Origin: Rhizobium sp. Q54
GTDB lineage: Bacteria; Pseudomonadota; Alphaproteobacteria; Rhizobiales; Aestuariivirgaceae
Assembly: GCA_945889445.1 (NCBI GenBank)
Contig: CAMDBX010000046.1
Location: forward strand, 1-32,556
DNA length: 32,556 nt
Direction: 5' to 3'
The notes under the pieces were generated by a model. It did not search any database. It was not told where the DNA came from and saw only the letters and a list, made by a program, of their open reading frames with translations. The number at the start of each line of letters is the position of its first letter. The stretch's first letter is position 1. Positions 15,050-23,540 of this stretch are shown piece after piece. A program made the position numbers and the translations under genes.

Positions 15050-15253
15050 ATGCAAGCCCGTTGGACAAACACCGTCGTCGAATTTCCGCTGGACCGGGTT
15101 CGCCCCGCCAGTGGCGAAGCAACGCGTGCAAGTGCCGAGGTGCTGATCTTCACCGGCGTGCGCATCGAGCGCATGTATGACCTGGCCGAACGCCTGCCAC
15201 CCGCGCGCACCGGCTACGTGTCCAACGCGCGGATGGACATCGACTTCTGGTAA
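15050..15253 (+). CDS. Small conserved-looking protein of unknown function, 67 aa
   Basis: 67 residues: QARWTNTVVEFPLDRVRP at the N-terminus, AEVLIFTGVRIERMYDLAER in the middle and ARMDIDFW at the end. Soluble, no signal peptide or membrane segment. I do not recognise a named family. Reasons to believe it: GC-rich codon use like its neighbours, a GGCAG ribosome site before the ATG, a complete CtrA-type box upstream, and a hairpin terminator right after it. The frame stays open upstream to an ATG at 15020, but 15050 fits the ribosome site better. Confidence 0.65.
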   Translation: MQARWTNTVVEFPLDRVRPASGEATRASAEVLIFTGVRIERMYDLAERLPPARTGYVSNARMDIDFW

Positions 15254-15267
15254 GCTGGCAGCGCTGT

Positions 15268-15283
15268 CCCCGTCGCAACGGGG
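15268..15283. terminator. Hairpin between convergent genes
   Basis: CCCCGT and ACGGGG pair around CGCA, midway between the stop of the 67-residue gene and the stop of the convergent DUF1254 gene. Could serve both directions; no T run on either side. Confidence 0.45.
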
Positions 15284-15300
15284 CGATCAGCAAGTGAGTC

Positions 15301-15870
15301 TCAGCTTTGAGGTGCGGCAGCCGCCATGCAGCGCGAGCGCGCCACCTGCTCGGCGGCGATGCTGCGCAGCCCGATCTCCGGTGTCGGATACCACACCACG
15401 GCAATTCCGCGAGGCTCGGGCGAGGTGACGGTCCAGCCCGAGTCGATATCGGCGATCGCTTCCTTTTCCGTGGCCTTGATGATCTGCTCGATGAGACCCG
15501 GCGCGCGTGACAGGCTGACGGTGAAGCTGTTGGCGCCTGACTGGCGATTGTTCACCGAATAGATGGCCTCCGCCTTGTCGGTGTAGATGGTGGTGATCCA
15601 GAATCCATCCGGCAGGTCGGCGGCGAAGGTCACGTTGCCCTTGCCCACGTCGAACAGGCAGACGCCGGTGACGCCAAAGCGGGGAAGGCCGGGGAACAGC
15701 TTCGCCTGCTCCTGCGGAGAGAGGATGAAGAAGCTGTTCCTGCCATGCGCCTCGGCAAGCTTGCCGACCTCGCGCGAGAACCACCAGCCCGGCACGAACA
15801 GCGCGAAGGCCGTGTGCGCGAGCACGCCTGCCACCACGGCCACCAGCAGCCAGAACAGGTGCTTCTTCAT
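15301..15870 (-). CDS. DUF1254-type membrane-anchored protein
   Basis: 189 residues from the ATG at 15870. One N-terminal transmembrane helix (KKHLFWLLVAVVAGVLAH) and an extracytoplasmic part containing FGVTGVCLFDVGKGNVTFA and GFWITTIYTDKAEAIYSVNN. This resembles the short DUF1254 proteins that in alphaproteobacteria are encoded beside a DUF1214 protein, as here (four-base ATGA overlap with it). Function unknown; an envelope role is suggested by topology and by the adjacent penicillin-binding protein gene. It is the last gene of the mrcA-DUF1214-DUF1254 run. Confidence 0.75.
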   Translation of the reverse strand: MKKHLFWLLVAVVAGVLAHTAFALFVPGWWFSREVGKLAEAHGRNSFFILSPQEQAKLFPGLPRFGVTGVCLFDVGKGNVTFAADLPDGFWITTIYTDKAEAIYSVNNRQSGANSFTVSLSRAPGLIEQIIKATEKEAIADIDSGWTVTSPEPRGIAVVWYPTPEIGLRSIAAEQVARSRCMAAAAPQS

Positions 15871-16418
15871 GAGCAGACCCCGCGCTTGATGCTGAAGGGC
15901 GGTGCCAGTGGACGCGCCGTTTCGGCGAGTGCGGAGTAGAGCAGGGTGAAGCGCCGCCGCTCCGGCGCCTTTAGCCAGTTGCCTTGTTGCGGCGCAGTGG
16001 CCGCCGTGATGGTCACGCTGCCGTCCGCCTCGCGCACCGCGGTGTCGCTGTCGGCGGTGGTCTGCAGTTCGGCGCTGGCCGCGGTCCCCTGCACGATGCC
16101 GATGCTCCACCAGCGCGGCAGCGGGCCGGTGGAGGTGATGACATAGCTGCAGGTGCCGGTGAGTGGGCGGCCCTCGTCGTCGGTCTCTGCCGTCGCCTCG
16201 CCAAGCTGGCTGGGTGCGGGCGGCAGGCGACCCTCGAGCAGGTAATGGGCGCGCACGTAGAAGGCATCGGAACCTGCCATGGCGGCAGCACGGCTCTGCC
16301 ACGGCACATCGCCCGCCACGGTCTCGACGCCGGCCGACTGGATGAGCGCAAACGCGGTGAAGCATCCGACGGCAACGCCGGACGTGACATAGAGCGTTGC
16401 CCAGATGAATCGCCGCAT
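15867..16418 (-). CDS. DUF1214 domain protein, membrane anchored
   Basis: 183 residues: one N-terminal helix (FIWATLYVTSGVAVGCFTAF), then GSDAFYVRAHYLLEGRLPPA, LTGTCSYVITSTGPLPRWWS, VREADGSVTITAATAPQQGN and a FTLLYSALAETARPL strand. This is the DUF1214 fold seen in small alphaproteobacterial membrane proteins. It starts three bases after the penicillin-binding protein gene and overlaps the DUF1254 gene by four bases, so the three are almost surely one transcript. Function unknown. Confidence 0.8.
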   Translation of the reverse strand: MRRFIWATLYVTSGVAVGCFTAFALIQSAGVETVAGDVPWQSRAAAMAGSDAFYVRAHYLLEGRLPPAPSQLGEATAETDDEGRPLTGTCSYVITSTGPLPRWWSIGIVQGTAASAELQTTADSDTAVREADGSVTITAATAPQQGNWLKAPERRRFTLLYSALAETARPLAPPFSIKRGVCS

Positions 16419-16421
16419 GGA

Positions 16422-18791
16422 TCAGAAGATACTGTCGAACAGAGTCTTTTTCTTCTTCTTCTTTTTCTTCTTCTTGGGCTGGTCGGACTGGGTCGGGTCC
16501 TCGTCGCCCCCGAAGATCTGCTCGACGAAGTTGCGCTTGCGCTTCTTCGAGGTCGGATCGTCGACATTGGCCTTGGGCAGCACCAGCGCGTCGCCCTTCG
16601 GTGCGGCGGGCTTGGCGGCGGCGGCGGCGGCAGCGGCGGCGGCAGCCGCGGCGGCGGCAGGCGGTGTCGTCTCGAACAGGTCGAACATGCCGTTCAGCAC
16701 GCCGTTCACGTCGCCCGTTCCGGCATCGGCCTGCTGGATGTCGGTGCCGGCGCCCTGGGCCTGGTCGGTTTCATCGCTCACCGTCTCGGGTGCCATGGGC
16801 GGCAGTGCCTGGGCGGCGGCAACCGCATAAGATTCGTCATAGGGCACGCCCGCAAAGCCCACCGGCTGCAGGCCGCGCTCCGCCTCCATCATGACGCGCT
16901 TCCAGATCGGCGCGGGGATCAGGCCGCCGGTCACGTCCTTCATCGGCGTGAAGTCGTCGTTGCCCACCCAGACACCCGCCACGTTGTTGCCGGTGAAGCC
17001 GATGTACCAGGCATCGCGATAGCCCTGGTTGGTGCCGGTCTTGCCGGCCACCGGTTCGAAAGCGAGGTCGGCGCGCCGGCCGGTGCCCTGGCGGACCACG
17101 GCGTTGAGCATGGTGTTGAGCTCCGCCACCGTCTCCTCCGGGAACACGCGCTTGGGAAGGTCCGTTGCATCCCGCGTGCGCTCATAGAGCACGTCGCCGT
17201 TGGAGCGGCGGATTTCGAGCACGGTGTAGGGCTTGGCGGCAAGCCCGCCCGAGGCGAAACTGATGTAACCCGTGGTGAGGTCCATCAGTGACAGGGCGCT
17301 GGTGCCCAGCACCATGGGCGCCCAGGTTTCGAGCTGGCCCTTGATGCCGGCGAGGTGGGCCGTGTCGATGATGGCGGTGCGGCCGATGTCGATCATCAGC
17401 TTCACCGGAATCGAATTGTAGGAATGCGCCAGCGCGTTGAGGAGCGTGGTGCGGCCGGCATATTTGCCCGTGTAGTTGCGCGGCGCCCAGTTGCCCACCG
17501 CCACCGGACCGTCGACTACCGTGTCGCTCGGCTTATAGCCCTTGAGAAGCGCCGCCATGTAGACGAAGGGTTTGAACGACGAACCGGACTGGCGCATCGC
17601 GTCGGTTGCGCGGTTGAACTGGCTGATCTCGTAATCAGTACCGCCGACAATGGCCCTCACCGCACCATCTGTGGCCATGACCACGACGGCGCCCTGAGTG
17701 AGGTGGTAGGGCTCGCGGGCGGCGGCCACCTCCTCGTTGACGATGGCCTGCGCGGCTGTTTGCAGCGGCAGGTTTATCGTGGTCTTCACCTCGAGCACAT
17801 AGTCGCCGGTGATGCCCTTCTGGTCGACCAGCGCCATGGTGTCGCGATAGGCGAAGTCGAGGAACCAGTTGGGGCTGTCGGAAATCCGCTGCTGGATGGA
17901 ACTGGCGGGTTCGCGCCGTGCCTGCAGCAGCTCGCCCTGGGTGATGAAGCCCGCGTCCAGCATGCGATAGAGCACGGTGTTGGCGCGCGCCCGCGCGAGA
18001 TCGAGGTTCTGGTGCGGGGCGTATTTGGTGGGCGCCTTGAACAGGCCCGCCAGCATGGCGGACTCCGGCAGGGTGATGTCACGCACCGACTTGCCGAAAT
18101 AGAACTGCGAGGCTGCCTCGATGCCATAGGCACCGCCGCCGAGGTAGGAACGGTCGAGATAGAGCTTGAGGATCTCCTGCTTGGAGAGGCGGGCCTCGAT
18201 CCAGATCGACAGGAAGGCCTCGTGCACCTTGCGGCGGATGGTGCGCTCGGGGCTGAGGAACAGGTTCTTCGCCACCTGCTGGGTGAGCGAGGAGCCGCCC
18301 TGCACCACGTCATTGGCGCGCGCGTTCTGGATGATGGCGCGGAAGGTGCCGATCACGTCGACGCCGAAATGGTCGAAGAAGCGCGCATCCTCGGTGGCCA
18401 GCACCGCCTTGATCATGTGCGGTGGAATGTCGGCCAGGGGAATGGCGTCGTCCTGGCGGATGCCGCGGCGGCCGATGATTTCGCCATCGGCCGTGGTGAA
18501 GGTCACGGCATATTCGCGGCCGCGGTTCCACACGTCGCCGGTACCGGAGAAGGGCGGCAGGGCATAGGCGAGCAGCAGGAAGCAGAAGATCACCCCGAAA
18601 GTCAGGCCGTCGTCGAGGAGGTCGATGAAGACGCGCTTCACGCCCCTGAGGCGGAAACGCTCCAGGAAGCTGCGGTAGGCCGAATGCGTCCGCTTGAGGA
18701 AGTCCCACGTCTCGAACACGGCGGTGCTGACGACACCGTCAGCCCGCCAGAGTCGGCCGGACAGGGATTCATGCGATGGGATTTTCGACAC
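16422..18791 (-). CDS. mrcA: Penicillin-binding protein 1A, bifunctional peptidoglycan synthase
   Basis: 789 residues. A cytoplasmic N-terminus of about 60 residues, one transmembrane helix near 62-80, then a GT51 glycosyltransferase domain (catalytic Glu134 in ATEDARFFDHFGVD; GGSSLTQQVAKNLFL) that polymerises lipid II. The transpeptidase domain has Ser404 in SGSSFKP, SYN at 457-459 and KTG at 584-586. The C-terminus is odd: about 15 consecutive alanines, then a basic stretch (SKKRKRNF) and ten lysines in a row just before TLFDSIF. These codons vary (GCC, GCG, GCT; AAG, AAA), so the tail is not simple slippage of one triplet. DUF1214 and DUF1254 genes follow directly. Confidence 0.94.
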   Translation of the reverse strand: MSKIPSHESLSGRLWRADGVVSTAVFETWDFLKRTHSAYRSFLERFRLRGVKRVFIDLLDDGLTFGVIFCFLLLAYALPPFSGTGDVWNRGREYAVTFTTADGEIIGRRGIRQDDAIPLADIPPHMIKAVLATEDARFFDHFGVDVIGTFRAIIQNARANDVVQGGSSLTQQVAKNLFLSPERTIRRKVHEAFLSIWIEARLSKQEILKLYLDRSYLGGGAYGIEAASQFYFGKSVRDITLPESAMLAGLFKAPTKYAPHQNLDLARARANTVLYRMLDAGFITQGELLQARREPASSIQQRISDSPNWFLDFAYRDTMALVDQKGITGDYVLEVKTTINLPLQTAAQAIVNEEVAAAREPYHLTQGAVVVMATDGAVRAIVGGTDYEISQFNRATDAMRQSGSSFKPFVYMAALLKGYKPSDTVVDGPVAVGNWAPRNYTGKYAGRTTLLNALAHSYNSIPVKLMIDIGRTAIIDTAHLAGIKGQLETWAPMVLGTSALSLMDLTTGYISFASGGLAAKPYTVLEIRRSNGDVLYERTRDATDLPKRVFPEETVAELNTMLNAVVRQGTGRRADLAFEPVAGKTGTNQGYRDAWYIGFTGNNVAGVWVGNDDFTPMKDVTGGLIPAPIWKRVMMEAERGLQPVGFAGVPYDESYAVAAAQALPPMAPETVSDETDQAQGAGTDIQQADAGTGDVNGVLNGMFDLFETTPPAAAAAAAAAAAAAAAKPAAPKGDALVLPKANVDDPTSKKRKRNFVEQIFGGDEDPTQSDQPKKKKKKKKKKTLFDSIF

Positions 18792-18835
18792 GCTTCAGAC
18801 CGACCTCGAGGCTTGCCGCCAATTAGGGGGCGATT

Positions 18836-18913
18836 GTGACGAAAACGCGCCGTCCCAACCACACCGGGAAGAAAGCTACCAAGTGGGCCGCCATCTTGCC
18901 AGCACAAGGTTGA
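18836..18913 (+). CDS. Possible 25-residue basic small ORF upstream of the YcgN gene
   Basis: GTG start at 18836 with AGGGGG six bases before it, 25 codons, TGA at 18911-18913. The peptide is basic ([18 protein letters not shown]). It lies in the divergent gap between mrcA and the YcgN-type gene, 31 bases before the latter. It may be a leader peptide or chance. Low confidence. Confidence 0.2.
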   Translation: MTKTRRPNHTGKKATKWAAILPAQG

Positions 18914-18944
18914 CTTTCGGTGTCTCTTCCACTCCAAAGGCCAG

Positions 18945-19412
18945 ATGGCCGACAGCGCACCCTTCTGGAAAACCAAGTCTCTCGCCGAAATGAGCCGGGA
19001 GGAGTGGGAATCGCTGTGCGATGGCTGCGGCCGCTGCTGCCTGAACAAGCTGGAGGATGAGGACACCGGCCGGTTCCTCTACACGCGGGCCGCGTGCAAG
19101 CTGCTCGATCTCGGCAGCTGCCGCTGCACCGACTACCCCAACCGCCAGGCCAAGGTGCCTGACTGCGTGCAGCTGACGCCGGAGAACGTGGGGTCATTGG
19201 GATGGCTGCCAGCCACCTGCGCCTACCGGCTGCTGGATGAGGGCAAGAAGCTGCCTTGGTGGCACCCGCTGGTGTCGGGCACGCACGACACGGTAACGGA
19301 AGCCGGCATCTCTGTCGCCGGCGAGGTCTACTCCGAAGAGGGGATCACGGTGGAAGAACTGGTGGACCACCTGTGGCGGCTGCCGGCGGCGAAGCGGCGG
19401 GTGGTGAAGTAG
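18945..19412 (+). CDS. YcgN family cysteine cluster protein (UPF0260)
   Basis: 155 residues with the CxxCxxCC metal-binding cluster near the N-terminus ([15 protein letters not shown]) and further cysteines in [18 protein letters not shown] and [10 protein letters not shown]. This matches YcgN/UPF0260, small cytoplasmic proteins thought to bind zinc or iron; the role is unknown. Divergent from mrcA. The first ATG (18945) gives the family N-terminus ([19 protein letters not shown]). Confidence 0.88.
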   Translation: MADSAPFWKTKSLAEMSREEWESLCDGCGRCCLNKLEDEDTGRFLYTRAACKLLDLGSCRCTDYPNRQAKVPDCVQLTPENVGSLGWLPATCAYRLLDEGKKLPWWHPLVSGTHDTVTEAGISVAGEVYSEEGITVEELVDHLWRLPAAKRRVVK

Positions 19413-19421
19413 TATGCTCGT

Positions 19422-19572
19422 CCTCTCCCGCGTAGCGGGAGAGGAGGGTGCCCCAACGCAGTTGGGGTAGGTGAGGGGCTGTGGACGCCGAACCCTCAGG
19501 TCTTGCCTCCCTCATCTCCCCGTTGCGTTCCGCAACGGGTCCCTTCTTCTCCCGCTGAAGAAGCGGGAGAAG
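19422..19572. repeat. REPIN-like cluster of four palindromes (family 2)
   Basis: Four perfect hairpins fill the gap between two convergent genes: 19422-19444 (arms CCTCTCCCGC/GCGGGAGAGG), 19451-19467 (CCCCAAC/GTTGGGG), 19519-19539 (CCCGTTGCG/CGCAACGGG) and 19546-19572 (CTTCTCCCGCT/AGCGGGAGAAG). The outer two and the inner two are related in inverted orientation, so the whole is a doublet of two diverged units. Its sequence differs from the family 1 and family 3 repeats of this window. Confidence 0.85.
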
Positions 19573-19581
19573 ACAAAAAAG

Positions 19582-19809
19582 TCACGCGTCCGCCGTCTTC
19601 GGGCGCTTGATGAGCGCTGCAGCCTTCACGATCGTCGCGTCGAGGCCTTCGCCACCCGTCTCGAGGTGGGCGAGCAGCATGGTGCGCATGCGCGGGTCCC
19701 AGAACTTGCTGATGTGGTCGGCGGCGTCCTTCACCGCGGCTTCGGGGCCGGAGCCGTTGAAGAAGGAGGCGATCTGGTTCGCCATCCGGAGCATGTCTTC
19801 GTGCTGCAT
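19582..19809 (-). CDS. fdsD: NAD-dependent formate dehydrogenase, delta subunit
   Basis: 75 residues. The pattern MLRMANQIASFFNGSGPEAA, VKDAADHISKFWDPRMRTML and LAHLETGG is the FdsD signature. FdsD is a small accessory subunit of the FdsABG formate dehydrogenase, needed for activity and thought to act in cofactor loading or complex stability. It starts two bases after the fdhD stop and is the last gene of the fds operon. Confidence 0.9.
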   Translation of the reverse strand: MQHEDMLRMANQIASFFNGSGPEAAVKDAADHISKFWDPRMRTMLLAHLETGGEGLDATIVKAAALIKRPKTADA

Positions 19810-19811
19810 CT

Positions 19812-20651
19812 CTAGTCCCTGTCGAAAAGCATGACGCCACGGCTTGCGAGCGCGGCCAGTTTAAGGCGCGCCTGCCGCGCGAGCGACAGGGCGAGTGCGG
19901 TGGGCGCGGAAACGGTGGCCAGCGCGCCGATGCCGGCGATGGCGCACTTCTGCACCAGCTCGAAGCTGCAACGGCTGGACATCAGCACGAAGCCCTGGGT
20001 GAGGTCATGGCCATCACGCGCCAGCGCGCCGATCAGCTTGTCCAGCGCGTTGTGGCGGCCTACGTCCTCGCGGCTCAGGAGAATTTCTCCGTCCACGGAG
20101 CACCAGGCGGCGGCGTGCACCGTGCGGTTCACGCGGCTCATCGGCTGGTGGGCGGGCAGTTGCTCATAGGCCCGCGCCACGGCCTGCTGGCGAAGCTCCA
20201 CCGCGGGAAGCACGGATGAAGGCATGCGGATTGCGTCCTTCATGTCCTCGATGCCGCAAAGACCGCATCCGGTGCGGCCTTCGAGGCTGCGCTTTGCCAT
20301 GCGGTCGCGGTTGATCCTGTCTTCCGGCACGGAGAGGTCGATCGCGTAGCCCTGCTCGGTGGGCAGAACCAGCACGGCCGTAACGTCCGAGGCCTTGGCG
20401 ATGAGGCCCTCGGCAATGGCGAAGCCAATGGCGAAGTCCTCGAAGTCGGCGGGCGTGCCCATCATCACGGCGTAGTTCTGCGAATTGAACTGCACGGCGA
20501 GCGGAACTTCCTCCGGCACCTGCCAGACCGTTTCCTCGTCACCCGCCAGCGTGTGCAGGACGCCGTGGGCGGCAATCGACGTGCGCAAAGCTTCCACGTC
20601 CCCCGGATGAACCGGGGGGCGCTGATGCTTCATGGCACGGCGGTCGCTCAT
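19812..20651 (-). CDS. fdhD: Formate dehydrogenase accessory sulfurtransferase FdhD (FdsC)
   Basis: 279 residues from the ATG at 20651, which overlaps the fdsA stop as ATGA. FdhD proteins carry sulfur from a cysteine desulfurase to the molybdenum cofactor, making the active sulfurated form of formate dehydrogenase. The essential CxxC is Cys129/Cys132 in GRTGCGLCGIEDM. Other family motifs are VPLAVQFNSQNYAVMMGTP, LSREDVGRHNALDKLIGAL and SSRCSFELVQKCAIAGIGAL. In Rhodobacter-type operons this gene is called fdsC. The frame is open upstream but those codons lie within fdsA. Confidence 0.93.
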   Translation of the reverse strand: MSDRRAMKHQRPPVHPGDVEALRTSIAAHGVLHTLAGDEETVWQVPEEVPLAVQFNSQNYAVMMGTPADFEDFAIGFAIAEGLIAKASDVTAVLVLPTEQGYAIDLSVPEDRINRDRMAKRSLEGRTGCGLCGIEDMKDAIRMPSSVLPAVELRQQAVARAYEQLPAHQPMSRVNRTVHAAAWCSVDGEILLSREDVGRHNALDKLIGALARDGHDLTQGFVLMSSRCSFELVQKCAIAGIGALATVSAPTALALSLARQARLKLAALASRGVMLFDRD

Positions 20652-23527
20652 TCGGCGGCAACCATCGGGGCAACGCGCTTGTTCTCTTCCTCGCGCTCCT
20701 CCCACTCCTTCTGCCACTCGGAGGGCTGGTTGGAGAGGTTCACCTGAACGGCCGTCACCTTGTATTCGGGGCAGTTGGTGGCCCAGTCCGAATTCTCGGT
20801 GGTGATCACGTTGGCGCCCGACACCGGGTGGTGGAAGGTGGTGTAGACCACGCCCTGCGGCATGCGCTCGGAAATCCGGGCGCGCAGCGTGGTGGCGCCG
20901 ATGCGGCTCGAGATCGACACCATGGTGCCGTCCTTGATGCCGCGCACTTCGGCGTCATGCGGGTGGATGTCGAGCACGTCCTCCTTGTGCCACGTCACGT
21001 TATCGGTGCGCCGCGTCTGGGCGCCGACATTGTACTGCGACAGGATGCGGCCCGTGGTGAGGATCAAGGGGAAGGAGCGGTTGGTGCGCTCGGTCGTCGG
21101 CACGAACTCGGTGACCACGAAGCGGCCCTTGCCGCGCACGAAGCCGCCCACATGCATGAGGGGTGTGCCCTCCGGCGCCTTGTCGTTGCACGGCCACTGG
21201 ACGGAGCCCAGCGTGTCGAGCTTGGCGAAGGAGACACCGGCGAAGGTGGGGGTGAGGCGGGCGATCTCGTCCATGATCTCCGAGGCATTGTTGTACTGCA
21301 TCGGATAGCCCATGGCGGTGGCAAGCTCGCAAACGACCTGCCACTCGTCCTTGCCCTGCAGCGGTGCCTTGACCATGCGCACGCGGTTGATGCGGCGCTC
21401 GGCGTTGGTGAAGGTGCCGTCCTTCTCGAGGAAGGAGGTGCCGGGCAGGAAGACATGGGCGAAGGCGGCAGTCTCGTTCAGGAACAGGTCCTGCACCACG
21501 ACGCACTCCATCGACTCCAGCGCGTGGTTCACGTGCTTGGTGTTAGGGTCCGACTGGGCAATGTCCTCGCCCTGAACGAAGATGCCCTTGTAGGTGCCTT
21601 CGACGGCGGCATCGAACATGTTGGGAATGCGCAGGCCCGGCTCGTTGTCGAGGTGGGTCTGCCAAACGCTTTCGAACATCTGGCGCACCGTGTCGTCACC
21701 GACGTGGCGGTAGCCCGGGAATTCGTGCGGGAAGGAGCCCATGTCGCAGGAGCCCTGCACATTGTTCTGTCCACGGAGCGGGTTCACGCCCACGCCGTTG
21801 CGGCCCACGTTGCCCGTGAGCATGGCGAGGTTCGCCATGCCCATGACCATGGTGGAACCCTGGCTGTGTTCGGTGACGCCGAGGCCGTAGTAGATGGCGC
21901 CATTGCCACCGGTGGCGAAGAGGCGGGCCGCAGCGCGGACTTCCACCGCGGGAACGCCGGTGATCGGCTCCAGCGCCTCAGGCGAGTTGCGCTCTTCACG
22001 AATGAAGGCCTCCCAGCGGGCAAACTCCACCGGGTCGCAGCGCTCGGTGATGTAGTCGCGCTTCTCGAGACCCTCGGTGAGGATGACGTGGGCCAGTGCG
22101 TTGATTACCGCCACGTTGGTGCCGGGGCGGAGTTGCAGGTGGTGCGAGGCCTTGACGTGGGCGGAATCGACGAGGTCAATCCGGCGCGGGTCGGCGACGA
22201 TGAGCTTGGCGCCCTCGCGGATACGCCGCTTCATGCGCGAGCCGAACACCGGGTGGGCGTCGGTCGGGTTGGCGCCGATCAGCAGCAGCACGTCCGACTC
22301 ATCGACCGACTTGAAGTCCTGCGTGCCGGCAGAGGTGCCAAAGGTGCGCGACAGGCCGTAACCGGTGGGCGAGTGGCAAACACGGGCACAGGTATCGACG
22401 TTGTTGTTCTTGAAGGCGGCGCGGATCATCTTCTGCACCACGAAGACTTCTTCATTGGTGCAGCGCGAGGAGGTGATGCCGCCAATCGAGGTGCGGCCGT
22501 ACTTCTCCTGGATCGCCTTGAAGCGCGAGGCGGTGTAGCCGATGGCCTCGTCCCACGACACGGCGCGCCACGGGTCGGTGATCTTGTCGCGGATCATCGG
22601 GGTGGTGATGCGATCCTTGTGAGTGGTGTAGCCCCAGGCGAAACGGCCCTTCACGCAGGAGTGGCCCTCGTTGGCGCCACCATCCTTGTAAGGCACCATG
22701 CGGACGACTTCGTCGCCCTTCATCTCGGCCTTGAAGGAACAGCCCACGCCGCAATAGGCGCAGGTGGTGACGACGGAATGTTCGGGCTGGCCCATTTCGA
22801 TCACCGACTTCTCGGAGAGCGTGGCGGTGGGGCAGGCCTGCACGCAGGCGCCGCAGGAAACGCATTCGGAGTCGAAGAAGGCCTCGTCCATGCCGGCCGA
22901 CACGTGGCTGTCGAAGCCGCGGCCGTCAATCGTCAGCGCAAAGGTGCCCTGCACCTCTTCGCAGGCGCGCACGCAGCGCGAGCAGACGATGCACTTGGCC
23001 GGGTCGAAGGTGAAATAGGGGTTCGAGTCGTCCTTGGGCTGGTAGCGGATGTTCTGCGTGCCATCGGCGCGCTTCTTCGAGACGTGGTTGTCGCCATCAT
23101 ACCCATAGCGCACGTCGCGCAGGCCCACGGCACCGGCCATGTCCTGCAATTCGCAGTCGCCGTTCGCGGCACAGGTCAAACAGTCCAGCGGATGGTCGGA
23201 GATGTAGAGCTCCATCACGCCCTTGCGCAGCTGGGCCAGGCGCTGGGTCTGGGTCTTGACCTTGATGCCGGGGGCGACGGGCGTGGTGCAGGAGGCGGGC
23301 GTGCCCTTGCGGCCCTCGATCTCGACGAGGCAGAGGCGGCAGGAGCCGAAGGCATCCAGCATGTCGGTGGCGCAGAGCTTGGGGATCTTGGTGCCAAGCT
23401 CCATGGCGGCGCGCATGATCGAGGTGCCCTCGGGCACGGTGATCTGCTGGCCGTCAATCTCGAGGGTCACCATCTTGGTGGAGGTGACCTCGGGTGTGCC
23501 GTAGTCGGTTTCTTTAATGAGAGTCAT
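20648..23527 (-). CDS. fdsA: NAD-dependent formate dehydrogenase, catalytic alpha subunit
   Basis: 959 residues. It oxidises formate to CO2 at a bis-MGD molybdenum (or tungsten) centre and feeds electrons through iron-sulfur clusters to FdsB. Order of domains: a [2Fe-2S] ferredoxin domain (Cys52, 63, 66, 80); a NuoG-like His-Cys [4Fe-4S] site (His112, Cys116, 119, 125); two ferredoxin-type clusters (Cys179/182/185/189 and Cys222/225/228/232); a [4Fe-4S] next to the cofactor (Cys256, 259, 263, 291); then the molybdopterin domain. The metal ligand is Cys384 followed by catalytic His385 (CARVCHSPTGYG); it is Cys, not selenocysteine. The start at 23527 is chosen for AAGGAG upstream. All cofactor residues look intact. 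Confidence 0.96.
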   Translation of the reverse strand: MTLIKETDYGTPEVTSTKMVTLEIDGQQITVPEGTSIMRAAMELGTKIPKLCATDMLDAFGSCRLCLVEIEGRKGTPASCTTPVAPGIKVKTQTQRLAQLRKGVMELYISDHPLDCLTCAANGDCELQDMAGAVGLRDVRYGYDGDNHVSKKRADGTQNIRYQPKDDSNPYFTFDPAKCIVCSRCVRACEEVQGTFALTIDGRGFDSHVSAGMDEAFFDSECVSCGACVQACPTATLSEKSVIEMGQPEHSVVTTCAYCGVGCSFKAEMKGDEVVRMVPYKDGGANEGHSCVKGRFAWGYTTHKDRITTPMIRDKITDPWRAVSWDEAIGYTASRFKAIQEKYGRTSIGGITSSRCTNEEVFVVQKMIRAAFKNNNVDTCARVCHSPTGYGLSRTFGTSAGTQDFKSVDESDVLLLIGANPTDAHPVFGSRMKRRIREGAKLIVADPRRIDLVDSAHVKASHHLQLRPGTNVAVINALAHVILTEGLEKRDYITERCDPVEFARWEAFIREERNSPEALEPITGVPAVEVRAAARLFATGGNGAIYYGLGVTEHSQGSTMVMGMANLAMLTGNVGRNGVGVNPLRGQNNVQGSCDMGSFPHEFPGYRHVGDDTVRQMFESVWQTHLDNEPGLRIPNMFDAAVEGTYKGIFVQGEDIAQSDPNTKHVNHALESMECVVVQDLFLNETAAFAHVFLPGTSFLEKDGTFTNAERRINRVRMVKAPLQGKDEWQVVCELATAMGYPMQYNNASEIMDEIARLTPTFAGVSFAKLDTLGSVQWPCNDKAPEGTPLMHVGGFVRGKGRFVVTEFVPTTERTNRSFPLILTTGRILSQYNVGAQTRRTDNVTWHKEDVLDIHPHDAEVRGIKDGTMVSISSRIGATTLRARISERMPQGVVYTTFHHPVSGANVITTENSDWATNCPEYKVTAVQVNLSNQPSEWQKEWEEREEENKRVAPMVAAE

Positions 23528-23540
23528 CTGTCGTGGCTCC

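Noticed and set aside
19422-19572. CRISPR-like array
   Set aside because: The units are inverted hairpins of differing sequence, not direct repeats with regular unique spacers, and no cas genes are present.
20648-23527. Selenocysteine formate dehydrogenase
   Set aside because: The metal ligand is a normal cysteine codon at residue 384; there is no in-frame TGA.
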